Positions 18,396 through 27,606 of a DNA stretch of 64,000 nucleotides are shown in pieces. The stretch is from Veillonella rogosae JCM 15642. Lineage in GTDB: Bacteria; Bacillota; Negativicutes; Veillonellales; Veillonellaceae. The stretch is from assembly GCF_002959775.1 (NCBI RefSeq), contig NZ_PPCX01000012.1:113170-177169 (forward strand), given 5' to 3'. The position numbers and the translations under genes were made by a program. Numbering within the stretch: position 1 is the stretch's first letter; each line of letters opens with the position of its first letter. A model generated the notes under the pieces. It ran no database searches. It was not told the origin of the DNA and saw only the letters and a program-made list of their open reading frames with translations.

Positions 18396-18421
18396 AACAC
18401 ACCTCGTTTACCAATACAGAA

Positions 18422-18862
18422 TTATTTAATAATAGATACTTCATCACCTACGTGAATTGTACCATTTTTAAGAACCTTACCAAAAATGCCTTGTGTCGGC
18501 ATAATGCAAGAACCAACTTGTTTCATGATTTCACAACCATGGTGACATTCCTTACCAATTTGTGTGATTTCAAGAATAACGTCTTTACCGACTTGTAGTT
18601 GTGTACCTACTGCCAATTCATACAGTACCATACCTTCAACTGTAATATTTTCAGCGAAATCACCAGGTTTTACATCCGCCCCTTGAGCACGCATATGGTC
18701 GATACTTGCAATGCCAAGCAAACTAATTTGACGGTGCCAATTGCCTGCGTGAGCATCACCTTCCATACCATGATCTACGATAAGATTTGCGGATTCAATA
18801 TTATGTTTCTTTTGCCCTTTTTTCTCACTAATGGAGATAGCAATAATTTTTCCTTCTGCCAT
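18422..18862 (-). CDS. MOSC domain protein
   Basis: 146 residues forming a single MOSC domain: GDAHAGNWHRQISLL, PGDFAENITVEG and GKECHHGCEI, which holds the conserved Cys of the family. MOSC proteins bind molybdenum cofactor or sulfur carriers. The gene precedes moaA in the same transcript, which supports a role in cofactor sulfuration or delivery. The start is supported by GAAGGG just upstream. It might alternatively be a fused-function MoaB/MogA partner, but no MPT-adenylyl motif is seen. Confidence 0.88.
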   Translation of the reverse strand: MAEGKIIAISISEKKGQKKHNIESANLIVDHGMEGDAHAGNWHRQISLLGIASIDHMRAQGADVKPGDFAENITVEGMVLYELAVGTQLQVGKDVILEITQIGKECHHGCEIMKQVGSCIMPTQGIFGKVLKNGTIHVGDEVSIIK

Positions 18863-19041
18863 GTAGCCCTTCCCTTCTTATGGGAACATACCATATATAC
18901 ATAACTTTATATAAACATTTAATTGCAAAATAAACTTGTGATTCTCATTTTGGTGAAAGCATCACAAAATACTTTTACAATTATCTATATATTATAACAT
19001 AGTATTCGTACATTTTCCCTGTGAATTTAATCACTAAAAAA

Positions 19042-19070
19042 AGAACTCTATTCTCAACGAATAGAGTTCT
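19042..19070 (-). terminator. Terminator after fchA
   Basis: 11-bp stem AGAACTCTATT and complement, loop of seven, followed by a run of seven T on the minus strand. Confidence 0.85.
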
Positions 19071-19122
19071 CATTTTTATAATTTAACGACGTATTAAAAA
19101 AAGAGTATTATAACAGCTTTTA

Positions 19123-19740
19123 TTATTTGTATAAGCTTATAATAGCGGCTTCTTTAGCATCAAGATTTTGTTCAATAGCATTCATCTTAGCCGTTACATT
19201 TGCTACAAAAGCCTCATCTTTAATACCGGACAAATTGATACGTACATTTAAAAATGCTGCTTTTACCGCCGCCCTTGCATTAATAGCCGCAATGATACCA
19301 TCGGTAATAAGATTTTGATTACCTTTTTTAGATGCTAACTCTGCTAAATCAAAGGTTTGATACGCTAATTCACCGATTTCAAAAGGCACCATAGCCGCGT
19401 CTTTATAAGCATGTTGAATTGCCGCTGTGCGCGTAGCCTTTTCTTCATCTGTATTCTTTGGCAAACCTAAGGCATTCATAAAGATATTAAATACATCTGC
19501 ATCAGCTTGAGATAATTCGAGCATGCGATTACGAATCGCTTCGGCCTTAGTTTGTAGTTCTTCCATTTCGGACTGAACCTCTTCATAGCCTTTTTTACCA
19601 AAGGTTAAGTTCGCTACCATTTCTGCTAATGCTGCACCAGTTGCTCCAGTTAAGGCTGCAATGGCACCCCCACCTGGTGTAGGCTCTTTAGACGCAGTAG
19701 CAGCTACAAAATCTATAACACGTTGTTCTACTAAATTCAT
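19123..19740 (-). CDS. fchA: Cyclodeaminase/cyclohydrolase family protein (FchA-like)
   Basis: 205 residues, all-helical family of formiminotetrahydrofolate cyclodeaminase and methenyl-THF cyclohydrolase (PF04961). The N-terminal TPGGGAIAALTGATGAALAEMVANLT segment (shortened) and the later NLITDGIIAAINARAA segment are characteristic. In purine- and histidine-degrading anaerobes this enzyme releases ammonia from formimino-THF. The gene follows fhs in the same direction, separated by a hairpin at 19757-19789. The pair would link a folate-bound C1 unit to formate and ATP, consistent with purine fermentation. Confidence 0.9.
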   Translation of the reverse strand: MNLVEQRVIDFVAATASKEPTPGGGAIAALTGATGAALAEMVANLTFGKKGYEEVQSEMEELQTKAEAIRNRMLELSQADADVFNIFMNALGLPKNTDEEKATRTAAIQHAYKDAAMVPFEIGELAYQTFDLAELASKKGNQNLITDGIIAAINARAAVKAAFLNVRINLSGIKDEAFVANVTAKMNAIEQNLDAKEAAIISLYK

Positions 19741-19756
19741 AACAAGACCTCATGTA

Positions 19757-19789
19757 AAAGCGATAACAAGATATCCTTGTTATCGCTTT
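19757..19789 (-). terminator. Terminator between fhs and fchA
   Basis: Perfect 14-bp stem AAAGCGATAACAAG with five-base loop and TTTT on the minus strand. Confidence 0.8.
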
Positions 19790-19890
19790 GTCATTTCTAT
19801 AAAAATATACAGGTAACACACTATATAAACTAGTGAAAGCAGACACTACCAATAGGTAGTTAAGAAAATATGTACTACAAAGAATTTATA

Positions 19891-21561
19891 TTAGAATAAG
19901 CCTTTAATTGTACCGTCTGCTTCGATATCCATATTAAGAGCAGCAGGACGTTTAGGAAGGCCAGGCATAACCATTACATCACCGGTGCGGCATACGATAA
20001 AACCTGCACCATTAGCAACACGGATATCGGATACAGTGATGGTAAAGCCTGTTGGAGCACCTAATAAAGCTGGATTATCAGACAAGGAGTATTGTGTTTT
20101 TGCCATACATACAGGTAAACGATCAAGGCCCCAATCTGCTAATTGTTTAATTTGTTTTTTAGCTTTGTCTGTAAAGATAACGCCGTCCCCACCGTAAATG
20201 GTTTTAACAATTTTATTAACTTTCTCTTCCAAACTATCTTCTAAATCATATACGAATTTAGGTGTTGGTTTTGGACCTTCAAGCAACTCCACGACCTTTT
20301 TCGCCATATCAGTGCCGCCTTCGCCACCCTTTTCCCAACATTCATTAAGTTCTACAGGTACGCCAAATTCATCGCAGAGACGAGTTAACTCAGCTATTTC
20401 TGCATCTGTATCGGTAGCAAATTTGTTGATAGCCACTAAGACAGGTACGTTAAAGTAACGCATGTTCTCGATGGCTTTTTGCAAATTGCTGAAACCTTTT
20501 GTAACAGCTTCAACATTTTCAGTGCTAAGCTCTTGTTTAGGTACACCGCCATGCATTTTAAGAGCACGTAATGTAGCAACGATTACAATTGTATCAGGGA
20601 AGATATCACCGTAACGACATTTGATGTCTAGGAACTTTTCAGCCCCCAAGTCAGCACCAAAGCCAGCCTCTGTAACTACGATGTCACCTAATTTAAGGCC
20701 AAGCTTTGTAGCTACGATGGAGTTACAACCATGAGCGATGTTAGCAAACGGACCACCGTGAACGATAGCTGGTGTGTGTTCTAATGTTTGCACGAGATTT
20801 GGTTTAATAGCATCTTTCATAAGAAGCGCCATCGCACCTTGGCAACCAAGTTGATGAACATAAACAGGCTCACCTGCTAAATTACAACCGATAACGATAC
20901 GACCAAAGCGTTCTTTTAAATCTTCTAAATCTTTAGCCAAGCAAAGAATAGCCATGATTTCAGAAGCAACAGTAATCATGAAGTGATCTTCTCGAGGGAA
21001 ACCACACACTTTACCGCCAAGAGCAACCGTTACATTACGAAGAGCACGATCATTCATGTCTAGAACACGAGTCCAAGAAAGTTGACGCAAATCAATTTGC
21101 AATTCATTACCTTGATGGATGTGATTGTCGATCATAGCAGATAGTAAATTATTAGCTGCTGTGATAGCGTGCATATCACCTGTAAAATGGAGGTTAATAT
21201 CATCCATTGGTACAACTTGAGCATAACCGCCACCTGCAGCACCGCCCTTAATACCAAATACAGGGCCTAAAGATGGTTCACGCAATGTGGCAATAGCATT
21301 TTTACCAATTTTTTGTAAGCCTTGAACAAGACCAATGCTCGTCGTAGATTTACCTTCACCTGCTGGCGTCGGTGTAATGGCTGTAACTAACACCAATTTA
21401 CCATCTGGCTTAGATTCTAATCGGCGAATGGCATCAAAGGAAATCTTCGCTTTGTAATGACCATATTGTTCAATGTCATCAGGTGTTAAACCACATTTAT
21501 CGGCAATAACCTGAATCTTCTCCATTTCATTCTGTTGGGCAATCTCAATATCGCTTAACAT
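19891..21561 (-). CDS. fhs: Formate-tetrahydrofolate ligase
   Basis: 556 residues, standard length. It interconverts formate + THF + ATP and 10-formyl-THF. The nucleotide-binding loop [16 protein letters not shown] (about 62-77), [20 protein letters not shown] and [13 protein letters not shown] segments are complete. In fermenting anaerobes it can run toward ATP. It precedes fchA. The start at 21561 has GAGG nearby. Confidence 0.97.
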   Translation of the reverse strand: MLSDIEIAQQNEMEKIQVIADKCGLTPDDIEQYGHYKAKISFDAIRRLESKPDGKLVLVTAITPTPAGEGKSTTSIGLVQGLQKIGKNAIATLREPSLGPVFGIKGGAAGGGYAQVVPMDDINLHFTGDMHAITAANNLLSAMIDNHIHQGNELQIDLRQLSWTRVLDMNDRALRNVTVALGGKVCGFPREDHFMITVASEIMAILCLAKDLEDLKERFGRIVIGCNLAGEPVYVHQLGCQGAMALLMKDAIKPNLVQTLEHTPAIVHGGPFANIAHGCNSIVATKLGLKLGDIVVTEAGFGADLGAEKFLDIKCRYGDIFPDTIVIVATLRALKMHGGVPKQELSTENVEAVTKGFSNLQKAIENMRYFNVPVLVAINKFATDTDAEIAELTRLCDEFGVPVELNECWEKGGEGGTDMAKKVVELLEGPKPTPKFVYDLEDSLEEKVNKIVKTIYGGDGVIFTDKAKKQIKQLADWGLDRLPVCMAKTQYSLSDNPALLGAPTGFTITVSDIRVANGAGFIVCRTGDVMVMPGLPKRPAALNMDIEADGTIKGLF

Positions 21562-21783
21562 AAAGCCTCCTCGGCACTATGGCCACCTCAAAACTATATA
21601 ATAACTATAAACTTGCTATCTAATATTCAATATTAAATGTCTACTGTAGATGTATATTTGTACAACTATAGTAATCTATTATATATGAAAGTACATCTTA
21701 TGTCTAATAGTTATGTCTAACAATTTTAGTACTTCATCTAATATATTACGCCTGTTTAGTACATAACTAAATAGATAAAAAGA

Positions 21784-21811
21784 GCCTAGCGCATACATTT
21801 ATACGCTAGGC
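21784..21811 (-). terminator. Terminator after the DASS permease gene
   Basis: Stem GCCTAGCG with complement and longer flanking pairing, T run on the minus strand. It closes the ttdA-ttdB-permease operon. Confidence 0.85.
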
Positions 21812-21831
21812 AATTATTATATTAAAATAAC

Positions 21832-23100
21832 TTAGAACGGGAATAAAATTGGCAATAATACAAGTGCCACGATACTAGATACAACGATAAGTGGTAAACC
21901 AGCTTTCACATAATCCATGAAGCTATAACCAGCAATGTTGTATACCATAGTATTCGCAGGCATACCAATTGGGGTAGCATATGCTAAGGAGCTAGCGATT
22001 ACGATAGCTGCAAGCACCGCTTTTGGATCGAATCCCAATTGAGATGCTAAGCTAAGACCGATTGGTACTAATAATGCACAAGTAGCAGTATTAGACATGA
22101 AGTTCGTCATGAATACACCAAGCACAAAGATTACTACTAGAACAACAATTGGAGATGGACTAGCACCAAGGCTGTTTACGATAAGATCTGCAATTACAGA
22201 GCCAGTACCGGTTTTAACCATTGCGTCCCCAAGGGCCATAGAGCCAGCGAAGAGCATGATTGTTTTCATATCTATAGATCTAACAGCTGCACTTTCACTA
22301 ATAACATTAGTAGCAACTAATACAAGAGCACCTATCCAGGCACTCACATAAAGTTTTACACCTAATTGTTTTTCAAAGATCATAGCAACAACTGTCAAAA
22401 TCAATACAATTGCAGCAGTCCATTTTTTCCAAGACGGCACATGACTATAATCATCATTACCTTCAAAAGCACCGTCAGGTTGATGACTTGGAGCATCTGG
22501 TAAGAAACGTTTACCAATTGTAGCATAGAAAATAGTACCAACAATTAGAATTGGCAAACCTACTAGACCATAATCAAAGAAACCAAAGGAGCCTAGGCCC
22601 GCTTGTTGTAAGCCCGCTTGCGCAATCATATTGCCAGGCGCGCCGATAAGTGAAATATTACCACCCATAGCTGCAGCAAATACAAGAGGCATCAATAATT
22701 TAGTTTGTTTAAAACCACTTTTTTTGCAAATACCGATTATTACAGGAATCAGTACAGCAGCTGTACCAGTATTAGATAAGAAACCAGATAAAATGCCTGT
22801 AATCATCATAACTGCAACAAGTAAAGATGTTTCAGTTTTAGCAAACTTATGAACTACATTACCTACACCTACAGCAACACCTGTTGCAAAGAAGGCTTCA
22901 CCAATAACAAACATGCCCATAAATAGTAAAACGTTTGGATCTACAAAACCTGCAAATGCTTCTTTAGCAGATAAAACGCCACTTAGATGCAAGCCTACAG
23001 CTACGATCATAGCAGTAATAGACAATGGAATTTTCTCCCACGCAAACATGACGATGGCAAATACTAAAAAGCCAAGAGTTATCATTACACTCGTATCCAT
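21832..23100 (-). CDS. SLC13/DASS-type anion permease
   Basis: 422 residues with about 11-12 hydrophobic segments. The family hallmark SNT motifs appear twice (FLSNTGTAAVLIPV near 110 and FMSNTATCALLVPIG near 335), placing it with sodium:sulfate/dicarboxylate and related ion transporters. The gene is third in an operon with the two dehydratase subunits, so the likely substrate is a di- or hydroxydicarboxylate (malate, tartrate, succinate), analogous to TtdT beside ttdAB in E. coli, although it is shorter and less specific than TtdT. Confidence 0.87.
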   Translation of the reverse strand: MDTSVMITLGFLVFAIVMFAWEKIPLSITAMIVAVGLHLSGVLSAKEAFAGFVDPNVLLFMGMFVIGEAFFATGVAVGVGNVVHKFAKTETSLLVAVMMITGILSGFLSNTGTAAVLIPVIIGICKKSGFKQTKLLMPLVFAAAMGGNISLIGAPGNMIAQAGLQQAGLGSFGFFDYGLVGLPILIVGTIFYATIGKRFLPDAPSHQPDGAFEGNDDYSHVPSWKKWTAAIVLILTVVAMIFEKQLGVKLYVSAWIGALVLVATNVISESAAVRSIDMKTIMLFAGSMALGDAMVKTGTGSVIADLIVNSLGASPSPIVVLVVIFVLGVFMTNFMSNTATCALLVPIGLSLASQLGFDPKAVLAAIVIASSLAYATPIGMPANTMVYNIAGYSFMDYVKAGLPLIVVSSIVALVLLPILFPF

Positions 23101-23147
23101 AAATACCTCCCAATACGTGTAATATACCTAAAAAAGGGTACAAAAAA

Positions 23148-23178
23148 GGAGGATTGTACAAAATCCGTATAATCCCCC
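23148..23178 (-). terminator. Hairpin between ttdB and the permease gene
   Basis: Arms GGAGGATT and AATCCCCC (one G-U pair), followed by TTTTTT on the minus strand. It probably causes partial termination within the operon. Confidence 0.55.
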
Positions 23179-23203
23179 TATTAAGTTAATTCTTACAATG
23201 AAA

Positions 23204-23815
23204 TTATTTAATGAAGCTTACGTGTTTATAGATTTCTTCTAACACTTCTTCTTTTTTCGCATTGTATTCTACTTTTTTATTCTCAAAGTAGTTATTACCT
23301 TCTGCATCGATGGATACGATAAGTGGACCGAATTCTTTTACACGGCAAGTCCACAAGGTTTCAGGCATACCAAGTTCACGCCAGTTAGCAGACTCGATTT
23401 CTTCTACTTCTGTAGCAGCAAGTACGGCATTACCCGCTGGGAATACACAGTGAAGTGCACCAAAGTCTTTACATGCACGTGCTGTTTCAGGACCCATACC
23501 ACCTTTACCAACGATAAGGCGTACACCAGTTTGTTTTACAAATTCGTACTCAAATTTTTCCATACGCATAGATGTTGTAGGACCTACGGAAATCATTTCA
23601 AATTTATCATCCCCATGATCACGTACGATTGGACCTGCGTGCAAGATAGCACCGTTACGTACATCTACAGGTAACTCACGGCCGTATTCAACAAGACGAC
23701 GATGAGCAACATCACGGCATGTTGTGATATGACCATTTAAATATATAATATCCCCTGCTTTGATACCTTCAAGATCAGCTGCTTGAATTGGTGTTGTCAA
23801 AATATGTTTAGCCAT
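23204..23815 (-). CDS. ttdB: Fe-S hydro-lyase beta subunit (tartrate dehydratase/fumarase type)
   Basis: 203 residues, matching the length and pattern of E. coli Ttd[18 protein letters not shown] start, [28 protein letters not shown] and VGKGGMG. It is the swivelling domain that completes the active site of the class I fumarase/L(+)-tartrate dehydratase. Its ATG overlaps the stop codon of the alpha subunit gene (TAATG), so the two are translationally coupled. Whether the physiological substrate is fumarate/malate or tartrate is not decidable by eye; the succinate-propionate pathway of Veillonella needs a fumarase. Confidence 0.93.
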   Translation of the reverse strand: MAKHILTTPIQAADLEGIKAGDIIYLNGHITTCRDVAHRRLVEYGRELPVDVRNGAILHAGPIVRDHGDDKFEMISVGPTTSMRMEKFEYEFVKQTGVRLIVGKGGMGPETARACKDFGALHCVFPAGNAVLAATEVEEIESANWRELGMPETLWTCRVKEFGPLIVSIDAEGNNYFENKKVEYNAKKEEVLEEIYKHVSFIK

Positions 23816-24717
23816 TAGAATGTCACTCCTTTGTGAGATAGAATTTCGTACTTACCATCTTTATCAAATACTACATGCCCGCGGCGATGGTTCCAACAAC
23901 CAACGTTAACAGCTACAGAAATTACAGATGGATGACGGGAGCCATGCTCGATGTTAACACCCATTACAGATTTATCACCGCCCATGCCTTGTGGACCAAT
24001 GTGCAATGCATTGATGCCATCTTCAAGCAATTGTTCCATATATGCAGCTTTTTCATTATCTGCTTTAGAGGATACTGGGCGCATCAATGCTTTTTTAGAC
24101 ATAGCTGCTGCTGTATCGATAGATGTTGCAATGCCTACACCAACTAATAATGGAGGACATGCATTTAAGCCATAGCTTGTCATCAAATCAAGTACAAATT
24201 TAGCTACACCTTCGTAACCTTCACCTGGCATCAATGTTTTACCAGAACCTGGTAAAGAGCACCCGCCACCAGCCATATATGGGAAGATTTCTACATCATC
24301 ACGGCCAGGTACGATATCCCATGTAATGTACGGAGCTGTACGACCAATATTTTTACCAGTATTAAATTCATCAAAGGTTTCTACACAGTTATGGCGAAGT
24401 GGTGCATCTTGTGTAGCTTGGTATGTAGCATTACGCAAGATTTCTTCGAGTTCACCGATCAATGGGTAGTTAGAACCTACTTTTACCCAGAACTGTAACA
24501 CACCTGTATCTTGGCAGGATGGACGATTTAAATCGAAGGCCAATTCCTGATTCTTTTTCATTGTTTCATAAATTGTTTTAGCTAATGGATTTTTTTCATC
24601 TGCAGCAAGCTCTTTAATTTTAGCTTCCACATCATCAGGTAATTTCTTTGCTACATAAGCAATGAACTTTGCGATGACATTTGTCATTTCTTGCACTTGT
24701 TGTTCTTTCGTACTCAT
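23815..24717 (-). CDS. ttdA: Fe-S hydro-lyase alpha subunit (tartrate dehydratase/fumarase type)
   Basis: 300 residues from the ATG at 24717, which has GGAGG six bases upstream. It closely follows Ttd[13 protein letters not shown] (cluster Cys), [25 protein letters not shown] (cluster Cys), [15 protein letters not shown] and GCWNHRRG. It carries the oxygen-sensitive 4Fe-4S cluster that acts as Lewis acid in reversible hydration. The 34-nt motif at 24796-24829 lies upstream and recurs before the SemiSWEET gene, so an AraC regulator encoded next door may activate it. Fumarase and tartrate dehydratase are both possible. Confidence 0.93.
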   Translation of the reverse strand: MSTKEQQVQEMTNVIAKFIAYVAKKLPDDVEAKIKELAADEKNPLAKTIYETMKKNQELAFDLNRPSCQDTGVLQFWVKVGSNYPLIGELEEILRNATYQATQDAPLRHNCVETFDEFNTGKNIGRTAPYITWDIVPGRDDVEIFPYMAGGGCSLPGSGKTLMPGEGYEGVAKFVLDLMTSYGLNACPPLLVGVGIATSIDTAAAMSKKALMRPVSSKADNEKAAYMEQLLEDGINALHIGPQGMGGDKSVMGVNIEHGSRHPSVISVAVNVGCWNHRRGHVVFDKDGKYEILSHKGVTF

Positions 24718-24795
24718 CGTAAACCTCCAAAAGGACTTCATTATTTAAGACGCAATTATTTCTGTTTCGGAACCTTAGCTCCTTTCGATGATTTC

Positions 24796-24829
24796 ATTCT
24801 ACTCTTTTTTCAGGATATAACTATCCAAT
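24796..24829 (-). promoter_or_regulatory. Promoter motif shared with the SemiSWEET gene
   Basis: On the minus strand ATTGGATAGTTA, 13 variable bases, then GAGTAGAAT. The final TAGAAT can serve as a -10 box and no good -35 is present, as in activator-dependent promoters. It matches 27285-27318 at 28 of 34 positions with identical spacing. It is 79 nt upstream of ttdA. Confidence 0.5.
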
Positions 24830-24939
24830 TTACAAGTTGATTTTTTCTGATAAAAGTGTAAGGGAACTATAATAAATCACCTATATGGTTATATTTTAAC
24901 GCATACAAAATATACAATTTCACCTATATACAAGCACAA

Positions 24940-24973
24940 AAAGAGCACTACCTATCAAAAAGTAGTGCTCTTT
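24940..24973 (-). terminator. Terminator downstream of the first AraC gene
   Basis: 12-bp stem AAAGAGCACTAC with loop and T-containing tail on the minus strand. A similar terminator lies in the same relative place after the second AraC gene (27426-27459). Confidence 0.8.
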
Positions 24974-25000
24974 CAATGTCTAATGATCAATTACTTTAGA

Positions 25001-25035
25001 ATATACAAAATTACCTATACCTAATGATTGTATAT
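25001..25035 (-). other. Hairpin element downstream of AraC gene 1 (copy A)
   Basis: Arms ATATACAA and TTGTATAT enclose a 19-base loop. A counterpart at 27483-27517 follows the second AraC gene with arms ATATAGAA/TTCTATAT, so one base pair has changed on both sides. It lies in the 3' untranslated region, ahead of the terminator. It could be an RNA structure or an operator. Confidence 0.5.
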
Positions 25036-25101
25036 ATTCCTAAAATCAGTTACGAAATTATGACAATATTGTTTGCTTACTAGCGTATTTGATCTTTACT
25101 A

Positions 25102-26130
25102 CTATGACTTCAACTTACTAACAATAGCTTCTAGCTGTGCTTTCACATCCTCTAACTTTTGATTGGCTTCATCCAACTCAACCGTTTCTCTAGCTTCAGG
25201 TTGATAGGGCAAGCAAGATTGTAATAGGTCCATAATATCCTCTTCTTGTGTAGAGATGATTTCCTTCCAATCATGTAACTTTGTTTTACGTCCCAACTCT
25301 TTTGCTTGCTTGCGATATTCTGATGGGGTGGTATGAAAATGCTTTTTAAAAGCCACATTAAAAGCCTTAATATCTGCAAAACCACAATTGATGGCAATAT
25401 GAGCCACACTATCTGTAGAGTTAGCCAAACTTACGGTAGCCTCCCGTAGTCTCAAACGCAATACATATTCTAAAAAGGAAACACCTAATTGGCGTTTAAA
25501 GAACTGTGACGTATAGTTCACATTATAACCACCAATTTTAGCAATATCTTCCAATTCAATTTTTTGCTGATAGTTTTCGTCAATATAAGCAATCATCTTG
25601 TCAAAAGCAGCTTCCTTCATATCAGCAGGCTTTGTATTTGAATGAATAGACTTAACCGCCTCAATCTCGCTATATACATCACTAGCTAAGCCTAAGTAAT
25701 GATGCTCTAACCACAACTGATTGGCCGGACTTTTACCGTCCACCATTAACAACATCATCATGGCTACATGGTATCTCACTGATGTAAAGAATGGATTATA
25801 ACGATTCGTTTCATCAGATCGAACCATAAATTGATACATACTAAAATTAGGATCAAATTGTTGGAAGAAGTTCTTCCCTACATGAATAACGAGGGCCGTT
25901 GTATCCTCTTCTAAAGCTAATGTAGCGTGTCCTACTTGAGGAGAAATAATAATTGTATCGAGTGGCTCCATCGTGAAAACCTCACTATTACAGCTCATCT
26001 CAATACGGCCCTTTAATAAGATAAGGATTTCCGTTTCTCCATGCCAATTGTAATGATAGGTACTAACCTTATATATATGGCTACTAAAATCTATATGATT
26101 ATGTTTGTATGTATAGTGGAAATAATCCAT
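25102..26130 (-). CDS. AraC-family regulator, paralogue 1
   Basis: 342 residues. An N-terminal cupin effector domain (YHYNWHGETEILILLKGRIEM, shortened; PLDTIIISPQVGHATLAL) is followed by the double helix-turn-helix at about 190-285 (IELEDIAKIGGYNVNYTSQFF; HIAINCGFADIKAFNVAFKK). Unusually, about 55 residues follow the DNA-binding domain and end in a heptad-like coil (LDEANQKLEDVKAQLEAIV). It is roughly 70 percent identical by eye to the regulator at 27607-28638. It is downstream of a membrane protein gene and probably controls the neighbouring dehydratase and/or SemiSWEET promoters. Confidence 0.9.
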   Translation of the reverse strand: MDYFHYTYKHNHIDFSSHIYKVSTYHYNWHGETEILILLKGRIEMSCNSEVFTMEPLDTIIISPQVGHATLALEEDTTALVIHVGKNFFQQFDPNFSMYQFMVRSDETNRYNPFFTSVRYHVAMMMLLMVDGKSPANQLWLEHHYLGLASDVYSEIEAVKSIHSNTKPADMKEAAFDKMIAYIDENYQQKIELEDIAKIGGYNVNYTSQFFKRQLGVSFLEYVLRLRLREATVSLANSTDSVAHIAINCGFADIKAFNVAFKKHFHTTPSEYRKQAKELGRKTKLHDWKEIISTQEEDIMDLLQSCLPYQPEARETVELDEANQKLEDVKAQLEAIVSKLKS

Positions 26131-26181
26131 ATTAGCTATATGCTCCCTAAAATTTTAACAATAATTATTAAGTACCAAGTT

Positions 26182-26823
26182 TTATAAGCCAATTTTCTCT
26201 AATAGAGATAAGGTAAACATAGAAATACCTGCACCGATTCCAGCAGCTACTGATATTGTCAGATACGGAATATCAAGAACTATTTTAAACGTTTTAAAAA
26301 ACAGCACTATCTGTAAAAGTCCACAGGTCAAGGTTGTCCCAAAAATTACTGCGCCTGCGAAAACCATATTAACAATATTTGTCAGTACAAAAACAGACAT
26401 CAGTGAAAAAATAAATAACTCTATACTCTTAACTAAAAATATTTCTGAATAAGCATATAAATACACCATAAAAACTCGCTTTAATGTTAATGCAGCGTCA
26501 GCCCCTCTTGCTATCAACAAAAAGACAGGCACGAACACAACAGACATAACGACAAAAGTTACAAATGATCCTGCTATATTCATTGCAAGAGTAGGATTAA
26601 TTAAAAGTTCAGCTAATGTTGTTGTAGATTCAGGTTTTAATAAATTAACACTTACGCTCCCCAAAGTCATAATAAATAGCATGAATACTATATAAAATAC
26701 AACAGCTTTTATAGAACCGCTTAAAGTTCCTCTATCCCGAAAGTATGGCAACCATAAGTTAGGACTCACAACGGCATTAAAAATTTGTCTATATACACTA
26801 ATAGAGTCAGTACTATTAACCAC
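26182..26823 (-). CDS. Integral membrane protein of unknown function
   Basis: 213 residues with about five or six hydrophobic segments (IKAVVFYIVFMLFIMTLG; FVTFVVMSVVFVPVFLL; LFIFSLMSVFVLTNIVNMV; AGAVIFGTTLTCGLLQIVLFF; and a last one near 190). The layout recalls Yip1-type membrane proteins, but I cannot assign a family firmly. It starts with GTG, five bases after AGAGAGG, a ribosome binding site shared almost exactly with the zeta toxin gene. It sits between a duplicated hairpin/cupin remnant and the first AraC gene, the same slot that the toxin gene occupies in the second copy. Confidence 0.72.
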   Translation of the reverse strand: MVNSTDSISVYRQIFNAVVSPNLWLPYFRDRGTLSGSIKAVVFYIVFMLFIMTLGSVSVNLLKPESTTTLAELLINPTLAMNIAGSFVTFVVMSVVFVPVFLLIARGADAALTLKRVFMVYLYAYSEIFLVKSIELFIFSLMSVFVLTNIVNMVFAGAVIFGTTLTCGLLQIVLFFKTFKIVLDIPYLTISVAAGIGAGISMFTLSLLEKIGL

Positions 26824-26827
26824 AAAA

Positions 26828-26920
26828 ACCTCTCTTATTTACATAAAAAATGCATCCCTTAGAAATTCAAGGGATGCATTCATTATGATATATTTATTTA
26901 ACAACGGTCAACAGCAACTT
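26828..26920 (-). repeat. Duplicated segment (copy A): cupin 3' remnant, terminator hairpin, RBS
   Basis: About 90 percent identical to 29728-29818. It contains the hairpin AATGCATCCCTT/AAGGGATGCATT (26849-26880), and the last codons of a cupin gene encoding LLLTVVK and a TAA (stop at 26894-26896), but no cupin gene body follows; homology stops near 26920. This marks an old duplication in which the cupin gene was lost here but kept at 29792-30136. The hairpin also serves as terminator for the SemiSWEET gene. Confidence 0.85.
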
Positions 26921-26964
26921 AATTTGTAATTAAGTCTGGGAGTGTGACAATCTTATATATAAAA

Positions 26965-27231
26965 TTACATAAGAGCTGTAATCGCTGCTGCTAAACCGAA
27001 GAAGATACCTGGTGCATTGGCTAATGCTACTGGAATATCTCTATGTTCTTTAAACAAACCATATAAAACCCATAATGTACAGTTGATAGCCGCTACTAAA
27101 GGTTGGATCCAATCACCAGTACCTGGATGTGCTAAGTTGTTCATAATTTGTGGGAAGTAAGATACATACATTGCTACAGCAGTAACAGTTGCAACTTTCC
27201 CTAAGTTTTCCATAAATTTTACTTGATTCAT
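26965..27231 (-). CDS. SemiSWEET sugar transporter
   Basis: 88 residues from the ATG at 27231 (GGAGG five bases upstream; an ATG four codons earlier overlaps that site). It is the size of bacterial SemiSWEETs, with three transmembrane helices. Family residues are seen in YVSYFPQIMNN (TM1), the conserved NCTLWVLYG (TM2) and ANAPGIFFG (TM3, with the substrate-site Asn). Functional units are homodimers moving sugars or small metabolites across the inner membrane. It shares a promoter motif with ttdA, which argues for co-regulation with dicarboxylate metabolism. Confidence 0.9.
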   Translation of the reverse strand: MNQVKFMENLGKVATVTAVAMYVSYFPQIMNNLAHPGTGDWIQPLVAAINCTLWVLYGLFKEHRDIPVALANAPGIFFGLAAAITALM

Positions 27232-27284
27232 TATATCCTCCAAATTGATTAACTTTATGTTGTTATTAATTCCTCATGAACTAT

Positions 27285-27318
27285 ATTCTACTCAGTTTAG
27301 AGAATCTAACTATCCAAT
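27285..27318 (-). promoter_or_regulatory. Promoter motif shared with ttdA
   Basis: It has the same two conserved blocks and the same spacing as 24796-24829, ATTGGATAGTTA and GAGTAGAAT on the minus strand, 54 nt upstream of the SemiSWEET start. Confidence 0.5.
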
Positions 27319-27425
27319 ATAAAAGGTAAATTTTTGAATAAAATTAAGCCAAAAGTATAGTTTCCCTTATCTTTTTCTTATTCTGATGACACACACATAT
27401 ATAAATTTCTCTAGGAAACATATGT

Positions 27426-27459
27426 AAAAAAGCACTATTCATAACGAACAGTGCTTTTT
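27426..27459 (-). terminator. Terminator downstream of the second AraC gene
   Basis: 10-bp stem AAAAAGCACT with complement and TTTTT. It is positioned like the terminator after the first AraC gene. Confidence 0.75.
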
Positions 27460-27482
27460 AAATCATTTACCCTAAATTTAAT

Positions 27483-27517
27483 ATATAGAAAATCACCTAA
27501 TTCTAATGTTTCTATAT
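27483..27517 (-). other. Hairpin element downstream of AraC gene 2 (copy B)
   Basis: Arms ATATAGAAA/TTTCTATAT around a loop resembling that of copy A (both contain CACCTA or TACCTA and CTAATG). It shows a compensatory C:G to G:C change relative to 25001-25035. Confidence 0.5.
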
Positions 27518-27606
27518 GATCCAAAAATTTAATTTACATTAGTCCAAATTCTATTTACAACATATTCGAGTTAAACCATCAATCAGAAGATTAATTAGAA
27601 CATTAA

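Noticed and set aside
18936..18967. Inverted repeat TTGTGAT...ATCACAA upstream of the MOSC gene
   Set aside because: The 18-base spacer fits neither CRP/FNR sites nor a stable hairpin; chance is likely in AT-rich DNA.
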